NCBI GenBank assembly: GCA_050258815.1
Contig: JBLMZM010000242.1
Span: 4,197 to 68,196 of the forward strand
Source: JAAXKN01 sp050258815
Lineage (GTDB): Bacteria; Bacteroidota; Ignavibacteria; Ignavibacteriales; SURF-24
DNA length: 64,000 bases
Reading direction: 5' to 3'
Below the pieces are notes generated by a model. It saw only the letters and a list, made by a program, of their open reading frames with translations, made no database searches and was not told where the DNA came from. Shown piece after piece: positions 27,449 to 35,064 of the stretch (its first letter is position 1; each line of letters opens with the position of its first letter). Both the position numbers and the translations under genes were made by a program.

Positions 27449-28342
27449 ATGAATACACTTTTAGACGAATACCTTACAATCTTAAAACTGGAGAAAAATC
27501 TTTCTGAGAATACGATAGTTTCATACAGGAATGATCTGGCCAACCTGATTAATTTTGCCAAGGACAGGGATATTACAGATGAGAACGAGATTGACTATAA
27601 AGTGATCCTGGAGTTTTATAAGATGCTCAGCGACATGGGCATTTCAAGTGCAACTTCTGCAAGATATCTTTCTTCCCATAAGGGATTCTTCGAGTATCTG
27701 CTTTCAAATAATTATATCAAACGAAATCCTGTCGATAAACTTACGGTGCCCAGGCGTTCGCGCAAACTTCCGCAGGTATTATCATTTAACGAGGTTGAAA
27801 GAATACTCCAGGCACCTGACACCGACACTCTGCTTGGTCTGAGGGATAAGGCATTGCTGGAAACGATGTATGCCTCCGGGCTCAGGGTATCTGAAGCAAT
27901 TGGCCTTAATCAGAATGACATGTTCCTGAATGAGGAACTTATCCGGGTCTTCGGAAAAGGATCAAAGGAAAGGCTGGTGCCCATTGGCCAAAGTGCAATT
28001 GAAGCAATTGGAAGTTATCTGCTGCACAGCAGGCCAATGCTCGAAAAAAAAGGAAAGAGTTTCAGTACGGTATTTCTTAACAGCCGGGGCACACGGCTTT
28101 CGCGCATGGGTGTTTGGAAAATTGTTGACAGGTATGCCCGGGAGGCTGAAGTACTTAAAGAGGTGCATCCTCATACATTCAGGCATTCATTTGCTACGCA
28201 TCTTTTAGAAGGCGGTGCCGATCTGCGTGCCGTGCAGGAAATGCTGGGGCATGCTGATATATCAACGACGCAGATATACACGCATATTGACAGGGAATAT
28301 ATTAAACAGGTTCACAGAGATTGTCATCCAAGGGGGAAATAG
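27449..28342 (+). CDS. xerD: Tyrosine recombinase, XerD type
   Basis: A 297-residue site-specific recombinase with an N-terminal SAM-like core-binding domain (1-95) and a catalytic domain. The catalytic set is complete: Arg146 (ASGLRVSEAIGL), Lys170, His242 and Arg245 (HPHTFRHSFATHLL), His268 (MLGHADISTTQ) and nucleophile Tyr277 (IYTHID). Length and motif wording fit chromosome-dimer resolution rather than a phage integrase. It lies among housekeeping genes, not in the tRNA-linked accessory region. Confidence 0.9.
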   Translation: MNTLLDEYLTILKLEKNLSENTIVSYRNDLANLINFAKDRDITDENEIDYKVILEFYKMLSDMGISSATSARYLSSHKGFFEYLLSNNYIKRNPVDKLTVPRRSRKLPQVLSFNEVERILQAPDTDTLLGLRDKALLETMYASGLRVSEAIGLNQNDMFLNEELIRVFGKGSKERLVPIGQSAIEAIGSYLLHSRPMLEKKGKSFSTVFLNSRGTRLSRMGVWKIVDRYAREAEVLKEVHPHTFRHSFATHLLEGGADLRAVQEMLGHADISTTQIYTHIDREYIKQVHRDCHPRGK

Positions 28343-29005
28343 TTGCCTGAAATAGCAATAAACGAAAAACTAATATCTTTTTTACTGTTCCTGCCGGTGT
28401 TTTTTATCTCACTGGCTTTTCATGAATATTCACACGCCTTTGTGGCCTGGAAATACGGGGATAATACCGCCAAAAATCAGGGCAGGCTGACCTTAAATCC
28501 GATAAAGCATATCGATCTGATCGGCAGTGTTTTAATGCCGCTGGTTTCCTTCGCCTCTGGCTTTTTCATAATCGGATGGGCGAAGCCGGTTCCTGTAAAC
28601 AGAAAAAATTTCAAAAATATGCTTAGGGATGATGCTGTTGTTTCCTTTGCCGGTCCGGTGGCAAATTTCATCCTGGCTGTGGTATTATTTGCAGGTTTTG
28701 CGGCGCTGGATTCAAATGCTTCCGGAATGGGCATGACCCAGCAGAGAATAATCAGCTTGCTGCAGATGGGCAGTTATTTCAATATCTTTTTGTTCGCTTT
28801 CAATCTTTTACCCATCCCTCCGCTTGATGGCTCGCATATACTTTTCGATCTGTTCCCCAACAGGATTACTTCGCAAATTGTAAATTCAGGTCTTTATGGA
28901 TTTGTTATTCTGATGCTGTTTATATACAGTCCTCTGTGGGGATATTTTATTAAATTTGTTAACTTTGTTTATGAAATATTTCTATATGTGAGTGGGAAAT
29001 ACTAG
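28343..29005 (+). CDS. Site-2 protease family (M50) metalloprotease
   Basis: A polytopic zinc protease with the HExxH motif inside a membrane segment (AFHEYSHAFVAWKYGD, His27-Glu28-His31). The second metal ligand is in NLLPIPPLDGSHILFDLFP. The 220 residues and ARGRLTLNPIKH-like segment (KNQGRLTLNPIKHID) place it in the small rhomboid-like M50 group with no PDZ domain. Its substrate is unknown. The start is TTG 28343, directly after AAGGGGGAAATAG and 0 bp from xerD. Confidence 0.88.
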   Translation: MPEIAINEKLISFLLFLPVFFISLAFHEYSHAFVAWKYGDNTAKNQGRLTLNPIKHIDLIGSVLMPLVSFASGFFIIGWAKPVPVNRKNFKNMLRDDAVVSFAGPVANFILAVVLFAGFAALDSNASGMGMTQQRIISLLQMGSYFNIFLFAFNLLPIPPLDGSHILFDLFPNRITSQIVNSGLYGFVILMLFIYSPLWGYFIKFVNFVYEIFLYVSGKY

Positions 29006-29010
29006 ACTGT

Positions 29011-30267
29011 ATGCACAGGTTAATAATTTTATTATTCTTTTCGATTCTAATGCTTTCCTGCAGCAGGGAAGAACATTTAGGAACTAAAAGTAAAGATGCT
29101 TACTATATTCAACTGGATAGCTTCGGCACAAAGGATAGTGCAGAGAGTTTTATTAGCGGACTCAAAAACAGAACTTCCTACCATGTTTTTTCTTCCCAGG
29201 TCACAAAACCCGGTGGCAAGCAATATTTTATTGCAAGTATTGGCTACTTTACATCTTCGTATGAGGCTGGATGGGCGGCTTATTCCCTGAAAAAGTCAAA
29301 AATAATAAATAAGTACGATATCACTCATAATCTGGAAACAGTAAGGGATGAGTTTGCCGACGTAGTTATGGTAGGAAACTTCAGGGGTGTTCCCTCACTG
29401 TTTAAGTATAACCTGACAGACCATTCCAAAGAAAAGATATGGTATAAGGCTAATGAAAAGGTTGTGGATTTCTGTTACTCAGGTGATATGAAGAATGCTT
29501 TATTTATAACGTCATCAGGGTATGGAAGAAAAAGCATATTTCCATATGTAAACAATGTGAAACTCTATAAGCTTGATCTTAGCAGTCTGAAGGCCGAGAA
29601 AATAAAAGATATTGGAAGCGGCATTCAGCTGTTCACGAGCGGTGAAATGGGAGCCGTATTAAGGATAGTATTAAATTCATTTGACAGGAACAAGACGACC
29701 TATATTGTCCAAAATACAAGTACATTCAGCTACACCGGCGGACTTATTAAAAGCGAGCGCAAGATATTTGATCTCGTTAAAGAAAACTACCCGGGTCCAA
29801 TGGAGCTGATATTCGATAACACTTCACCCGACAGAAAGAAACAATTTACCATAGCAGAGGAGGGAAAAGAAGTAACCCTTTTGCTGAAGAATGCAGGTAT
29901 GAGTAAAAAGATAATTACACAGAGCCAGAAAATTAGCCAGGTGAACTGGTCTATGGACAGCAGGTACCTGATATTTTCAACAGTGGACATATCTCCTCTT
30001 AACAGAACGCTGACGGGTCGATCTCCCGAAACCTCCAGTTTGTATATCTATTCAGTTAATGAAGGTAAAATTAAAAACAAATGGGATGGCAGCGGATATA
30101 AGAACTTTATTTTAAGGGGAGATTTGTTATTTTTTGATAGCGGATTTGAAAACAGTTCACAAATAATAGTTTATAATTATAAAGAAAATAATTCAATTGA
30201 TACCATAACCCTTAAAGGCGGCTGTGGTATCCGAAACATTCCATATATCCCGGATTTTGGAGTATAG
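29011..30267 (+). CDS. Lipoprotein with SPOR-like domain and propeller-like repeats
   Basis: A lipoprotein signal (LILLFFSILMLSC, Cys17) precedes a SPOR-like region (about 27-100; YYIQLDSFGTKDSAESFISGL, QYFIASIGYFTSSYEAGWAAYSLKK). SPOR domains bind denuded septal peptidoglycan. The remaining ~300 residues are strand-rich TolB/WD-like repeats (FSYTGGLIKSERKIFDL, QISQVNWSMDSRYLIFSTVD). I do not know a characterised protein of this architecture. It overlaps the next gene by 1 bp (TAGTG), coupling it to an MsbA-like exporter. Confidence 0.7.
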   Translation: MHRLIILLFFSILMLSCSREEHLGTKSKDAYYIQLDSFGTKDSAESFISGLKNRTSYHVFSSQVTKPGGKQYFIASIGYFTSSYEAGWAAYSLKKSKIINKYDITHNLETVRDEFADVVMVGNFRGVPSLFKYNLTDHSKEKIWYKANEKVVDFCYSGDMKNALFITSSGYGRKSIFPYVNNVKLYKLDLSSLKAEKIKDIGSGIQLFTSGEMGAVLRIVLNSFDRNKTTYIVQNTSTFSYTGGLIKSERKIFDLVKENYPGPMELIFDNTSPDRKKQFTIAEEGKEVTLLLKNAGMSKKIITQSQKISQVNWSMDSRYLIFSTVDISPLNRTLTGRSPETSSLYIYSVNEGKIKNKWDGSGYKNFILRGDLLFFDSGFENSSQIIVYNYKENNSIDTITLKGGCGIRNIPYIPDFGV

Positions 30268-32135
30268 TGAAAACATATTTAAGAATAATAGTATATATAA
30301 AGCCCTACTGGAAACATCTGACCGCCTCAATCTTCTGTACAATACTATTCGCCCTGTTAAACGGTGGATCGATATATCTGACGATACCCTTGTTGGATAC
30401 CTTATTCCAGGAACAGAAGGCAGTCAGGACAGAGACTCCGGCATTATCGCTCGACAAGAGTACATCAATGCTGCCAGGCTGGGTAGCTGAAATAAAACAG
30501 TCGGTTTCTGATGCCTTCAACGGTTTCATTTTCTCGGGCAGCAAAAATCAGGCACTCACAAGAATCTGCATTCTAATCATGGTGGCATTTCTTGCTAAGA
30601 ATATTTTCGGTTATATGCAGGCTTACTATCTGGCAACAGTGGAGCAGGGTTTAATAAAAGACATGCGCGACAGTGTATATAAGCATCTGCATAAGCTGCC
30701 CATGAGCTATTTTAAGAATGAAAAGACGGGGAATCTTATCTCGCGTATAACCAACGACGTGAATGTTGTTCAGGCAAGTGTTTCAGCAGTGTTTCTTAAC
30801 CTTATCAGGGAACCCCTGACGATTGTGGTTTTCCTGGGTATTGCCATCTCCATAAGCTGGAAACTTACCCTGTTCTCGATTGTAATTCTTCCATTCTCCC
30901 TCTTTATTATCAGCTGGATTGGACTGATCCTGCGTAAGCAGAGCATTCTATTGCAGGAAAAAATGTCTGACATTACGACTGTCCTGCACGAAACTATTTC
31001 GGGTGTAAAGATAGTAAAAGCGTTCGGTATGGAAGAGTATGAGAATAAAAAATTCATGAAAGAAACACATGGTTATTTCAGGCTGTTTCTGAGGATTGTA
31101 AGGATAAGGAATGCATCGAGTCCCATTACGGAATTTCTGAGCGTAGTAGTAGGTGTATTTATTGTTTATTATGGTGGTAAGCTGGTTCTGGAAGACGGTA
31201 CACTTAAGGCTAGTGAGTTTCTTGGATTTCTCTTTGCAATTTTCCAGCTAATGCCTCCCATTAAGGAATTAAGCGGTGTGAATAACCGGATTCAGGAATC
31301 CAGTGCGGCCGCAGACAGAATATTTGAAATTCTGGATACCAAGCCTGCAATAAAGAACGTGGAAAAGCCCACAGAACTGAAGGCATTCAAAGATGAGATT
31401 ACTTTTGAAAATGTTTCTTTCCATTATGAGGATTCAGAGAACCTGGTGCTGAATAACGTCTGCTTTTCTGTGAAGAAGGGTCAGATCGTTGCTTTAGTCG
31501 GCAGCAGCGGATCGGGTAAAACAACAATGGTAGATCTCTTACCCCGGTTTTATGATCCTACTTCTGGCAGGATATTAATTGACGGGATTGACATAAAAGA
31601 CTTAAGGATTGAAGAGCTGCGAAGCCAACTGGGAATTGTAACTCAGGAAACCGTTTTATTCAACGATACAATCAAGAACAATATTGCATACGGCCTTGAA
31701 AATTATTCCATGGAGAAGCTCATTGAAGCTGCAAAGGCAGCAAACGCACACAATTTTATTATGCAGTTTCCAAAAGGATATGATACTATTGTAGGCGAAA
31801 GGGGTGCAAAGATATCAGGCGGGCAAAGGCAGAGAATTTCAATCGCCCGCGCATTATTTGTTAATCCACCCATCATGATCTTTGATGAAGCAACATCTGC
31901 TCTGGATAATGAATCAGAATTACTGGTTCAGGAGGCTATAGAAAGACTAATGCAGGACAGGACTACCATTGTAATTGCGCACAGGTTAAGCACTATAAGA
32001 AATGCTGATAAAATACTGGTCCTTGAAAGAGGTAAAATTATACAGCAGGGCAGACACGAGGAACTGATGCTAAGTAACGATGGTATTTACAGAAAATTAT
32101 ATGAACTTCAATTCAGAGATCAAAATGGAAAATAA
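30267..32135 (+). CDS. ABC exporter, MsbA-like (ATPase fused to membrane domain)
   Basis: A half-transporter of 622 residues: six membrane helices (about 10-345), then a nucleotide-binding domain with Walker A GSSGSGKTT, Q-loop, signature ISGGQRQR, Walker B PIMIFDEATSALD and the H-loop IVIAHRLST. The sequence and the neighbouring O-antigen ligase and core glycosyltransferase suggest it flips lipid A-core across the inner membrane. Multidrug export cannot be excluded. The start is GTG 30267. It overlaps the ligase gene by 11 bp. Confidence 0.85.
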   Translation: MKTYLRIIVYIKPYWKHLTASIFCTILFALLNGGSIYLTIPLLDTLFQEQKAVRTETPALSLDKSTSMLPGWVAEIKQSVSDAFNGFIFSGSKNQALTRICILIMVAFLAKNIFGYMQAYYLATVEQGLIKDMRDSVYKHLHKLPMSYFKNEKTGNLISRITNDVNVVQASVSAVFLNLIREPLTIVVFLGIAISISWKLTLFSIVILPFSLFIISWIGLILRKQSILLQEKMSDITTVLHETISGVKIVKAFGMEEYENKKFMKETHGYFRLFLRIVRIRNASSPITEFLSVVVGVFIVYYGGKLVLEDGTLKASEFLGFLFAIFQLMPPIKELSGVNNRIQESSAAADRIFEILDTKPAIKNVEKPTELKAFKDEITFENVSFHYEDSENLVLNNVCFSVKKGQIVALVGSSGSGKTTMVDLLPRFYDPTSGRILIDGIDIKDLRIEELRSQLGIVTQETVLFNDTIKNNIAYGLENYSMEKLIEAAKAANAHNFIMQFPKGYDTIVGERGAKISGGQRQRISIARALFVNPPIMIFDEATSALDNESELLVQEAIERLMQDRTTIVIAHRLSTIRNADKILVLERGKIIQQGRHEELMLSNDGIYRKLYELQFRDQNGK

Positions 32136-34209
32136 GTCTTCAGTTATAAGTGTATTGGACAAGGTACTCCTGGGATGTGCCATTCTTTTTCTTGTTAGTA
32201 CGAATAACTCCATTTTCCTGAATCAGCTCGGGTATTATGGAGCATTGCTCTGTATCATTGCTGAATATTTCCTGGGAAAAAATAAATTCAGAAAAACGGG
32301 ACTCGAACTGGTATTTCTGCTATTCATACTGGCGGAATTTCTATCGGCAGTATTTTCAGTAAACCATCCCCAGGCATTTCAGAATTTGCTAAAGAGATTT
32401 CTTCTGATTCCGATCGTATATATGGTGCTGGGTGCCGCAGATAATACTGAGAAGGCAAAAATGTTCTTCAAGGTTTATCTGGGTGCTGCACTTCTTACAA
32501 TATCTGTGTATCTGATATTTGCATACAAATATTTTATTGCCCGCCTTTATGTAGTTGAAGGCAAAGGGCCGTCTTTGTTTCAATATGTTATGACGGCCGG
32601 GGGACTGATAAGTTTTACGTCGTTATTTATGTTTGCACTCCTGATAAATGAAAAGACAAGGCTGAAAGTAAAATTTTTATATCTGGCAGGATTTATCGTA
32701 ACCATCATCGCCCTGCTGGCAAGCGATACCCGTGCGGCATGGATCGGAACAGCGGCCGGAATACTTATAATTCTGCTCATTAAAAGGAAGTGGGTAATAC
32801 TTGCTCCCGTATTAATCATTTTTATTGTGGCTGTTTTTGTACAGAAAACTAAGAGCAATGTTTATATCTATTCTGTAAAAGACGGCAGGCTGAGTAAGGA
32901 AGCTGAATTCCCAACTGAGGGCAGGGCTTCGTATATTTATAATGAGGACGGAAGTTTTTATCTGAGTGATTTTCAGAACGGAGTAGTTAAGTACAATGGT
33001 ACGGTAATTAAGAGCAAATTTGAGGCTTCTTTCCCGGTTCTGACCTTCCTTCAGTGGAAAGATGACTTTTACCTGGCGCGATTGCTGGATAACAGAATGG
33101 TTGTCTACAGGAAAGTTTCGGGGCAAATGAACCGGGTGAAGGAATTTGCATCTCCGGGACTTTTAACCGGTTATGAAATGAAAAACAGTTGTCTTTATAC
33201 GGCAGATTCTGACAGCGGGCTGACGGTATACTACAATCCTGAAAATATAAAGCAGATAGTCCGGTTCCCTGAAATAACCCACATAAAAAGGCTAAGTGTG
33301 GATTCGGCCTACCTTTCGGTATTTACCAGTGAAAACAGGCTGCAGGTATATACATTAAAAAATAAAATGCCGGATGTAAAAATATATGATGAGGTTAGAC
33401 CAACAGAATATGGTTATATGAGCCTTATAGATGATAAATTGTTTTTTAATGACGGCAAAGAACTGAACCTATTTCACCTGACAAAAGGCGGAATTACTCC
33501 ATTGGACAGCAGCAGCATATTGAAGGATGTCTGGACATTGGCCATTGCTGAAGGAAAGCTCTTAGGGGTAGATTCCAAGGGTGAAATTTATGAGTTAGAT
33601 TATCCGCTGGACAGCAAAATAAAAATAAGAACTACTTACTCCCTGCCATTTGCACCCGCATTCATGTCGTTTTATGAGGGTAAATTCTACATTACCCAGG
33701 TCAAGCTTAACCGTTTTGGCAGTATCGTGGACCCTTATCACATAACGAATGTAGAGAGATTGCATTTGTGGCATGCGGGCTTACTCATGTTGAAAGACCA
33801 TCCGTTCTTTGGTGTGGGTGATATTGACATGCAGCCTGTTTATATAAAATACAGGAATTATTATGACAAGGAAACCTTCGGGCACCTGCACAATAATTAC
33901 GTCCATTTGCTGGCAGTGCTCGGCATTCCGGGATTTATAATAGTAATGGTAATGCTTGTAAGCATACTAGTGGCTCACATGAAAGCTTATAAATCGCTGA
34001 AGCATATTGAATTTGTTTCCTCATATTCTCTGGGAGCCCTGGCCTGTTTTGTGGGATTTCAGGTATATGGTCTGGCAGAATGGAATTTCGGGGATCATGA
34101 AATCATTACGATGGTCTGGTTTACACTTGGATTAAATCTGGCATTTTATTATTCCAGCAGAAAAGGGGACGAGGTTAAGGATTCCCGTGAAGAGACACTA
34201 ACACACTAA
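32125..34209 (+). CDS. O-antigen ligase-like (Wzy_C/WaaL) protein with a large inserted propeller-like domain
   Basis: From ATG 32125 the protein has 694 residues, against about 400-450 for usual ligases. Membrane helices fill 1-240, with the conserved arginine in SDTRAAWIG (200-208). After the helix ending near 240, about 285 residues (244-528) form short repeating beta-rich units (YIYSVKDGRLSKEAEF, VYRKVSGQMNRVKEF, YTLKNKMPDVKIYDE). The family then resumes exactly at its periplasmic loop: FGSIVDPYHITNVERLHLW (531-549), LKDHPFFGVG (556-565) and the catalytic HLHNNYVHLLAVLGIPG (587-603). The insertion sits on the periplasmic side and may bind glycan or a partner. ATG 32101 is an alternative start. 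Confidence 0.82.
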   Translation: MENKSSVISVLDKVLLGCAILFLVSTNNSIFLNQLGYYGALLCIIAEYFLGKNKFRKTGLELVFLLFILAEFLSAVFSVNHPQAFQNLLKRFLLIPIVYMVLGAADNTEKAKMFFKVYLGAALLTISVYLIFAYKYFIARLYVVEGKGPSLFQYVMTAGGLISFTSLFMFALLINEKTRLKVKFLYLAGFIVTIIALLASDTRAAWIGTAAGILIILLIKRKWVILAPVLIIFIVAVFVQKTKSNVYIYSVKDGRLSKEAEFPTEGRASYIYNEDGSFYLSDFQNGVVKYNGTVIKSKFEASFPVLTFLQWKDDFYLARLLDNRMVVYRKVSGQMNRVKEFASPGLLTGYEMKNSCLYTADSDSGLTVYYNPENIKQIVRFPEITHIKRLSVDSAYLSVFTSENRLQVYTLKNKMPDVKIYDEVRPTEYGYMSLIDDKLFFNDGKELNLFHLTKGGITPLDSSSILKDVWTLAIAEGKLLGVDSKGEIYELDYPLDSKIKIRTTYSLPFAPAFMSFYEGKFYITQVKLNRFGSIVDPYHITNVERLHLWHAGLLMLKDHPFFGVGDIDMQPVYIKYRNYYDKETFGHLHNNYVHLLAVLGIPGFIIVMVMLVSILVAHMKAYKSLKHIEFVSSYSLGALACFVGFQVYGLAEWNFGDHEIITMVWFTLGLNLAFYYSSRKGDEVKDSREETLTH

Positions 34210-34218
34210 TAATGATCT

Positions 34219-35004
34219 ATGGATGGAAGCTTGAACCAGGAAATTAAAATATCATCAATTATACTAGCAAAGGACGAGGAACATAACATTGCAAGGTGTA
34301 TAGACAGCCAGAATGGCTGCGTTGATGAAATCATAGTTATTGTTGACAGCAGGACCTGTGACAATACGGTTGAGATACTCAAGAAGAAAAATGTCCTATA
34401 TGAAGTGACTGAATGGCAGGGATATTCAAGAACAAAGCAGTATGCTCTGAAAAAGGCCACCCATGACTGGGTTCTGTGGATTGATGCTGATGAAGCACTC
34501 ACACCTGAGCTCTGCCGTGAAATATCGGATTTCAAGAAAACCCGGCCGGCTCATCAGGCCTATTCAATTCCGCGCAAAGCCAATTTCCTGGGCAGATGGA
34601 TCATGCACAGCGGCTGGTATCCGGGAAGAGTGGTCAGGTTATTTGACAAGAATAGTGCAGATTTCAGCGATAAGGATGTGCATGAGCATCTGGTTATCAG
34701 TGGCGGGGTTGGAAAATTAAACAGCGATCTGGAGCACTATACCGATCCCTCTATAAAACACTATTTTAACAAGTTTAATATATACACTACACTTGCTGCC
34801 GAAGAACTCTATAAAAAGAATAAAAACGTTTCGATTAAAGACATCATTTTGCGTCCTGCATTTCTGTTCTTCAAGATGTATATTCTAAAGGCGGGATTCC
34901 TGGACGGACTGCATGGTTTTATACTTGCTATATTTTCTTCTGCATATGTCTTTACAAAGTACTGCAAGTTATGGGAGATGAAAAAAGAAAAGGGTAAGGA
35001 ATAA
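34219..35004 (+). CDS. Family 2 glycosyltransferase, WaaE/KdtX-like
   Basis: A GT-A fold transferase of 261 residues. SIILAKDEEHNIARCIDS begins the nucleotide-sugar site, WVLWIDADEALTPEL is the metal-binding DxD motif, and the RKANFLGRWIMHSGWYPGRVVRLF block is characteristic of LPS inner-core glucosyltransferases of the WaaE/KdtX group. The usual VDSGSTDNT is VDSRTCDNT here. The C-terminus has an amphipathic membrane-associated segment. It lies 9 bp after the ligase gene, completing an LPS assembly operon. Confidence 0.85.
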   Translation: MDGSLNQEIKISSIILAKDEEHNIARCIDSQNGCVDEIIVIVDSRTCDNTVEILKKKNVLYEVTEWQGYSRTKQYALKKATHDWVLWIDADEALTPELCREISDFKKTRPAHQAYSIPRKANFLGRWIMHSGWYPGRVVRLFDKNSADFSDKDVHEHLVISGGVGKLNSDLEHYTDPSIKHYFNKFNIYTTLAAEELYKKNKNVSIKDIILRPAFLFFKMYILKAGFLDGLHGFILAIFSSAYVFTKYCKLWEMKKEKGKE

Positions 35005-35020
35005 TATTATATCCTTACCC
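34992..35020. terminator. Hairpin between convergent genes
   Basis: GGGTAAGGA (34992-35000) pairs exactly with TCCTTACCC (35012-35020). It spans the stop codon of the glycosyltransferase gene and faces the end of the convergent peptidase gene. No clear T-run follows. Confidence 0.5.
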
Positions 35021-35064
35021 CTTCACGTTAAATAATACTTCTAATAATAGCCGATTTCGCTTGG

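Noticed and set aside
27449..28342. XerD-like recombinase as the integrase of the tRNA-Asn region
   Set aside because: It lies 26 kb away among housekeeping genes and its motifs fit chromosome-dimer resolution, so a link to the cassette array is not supported.
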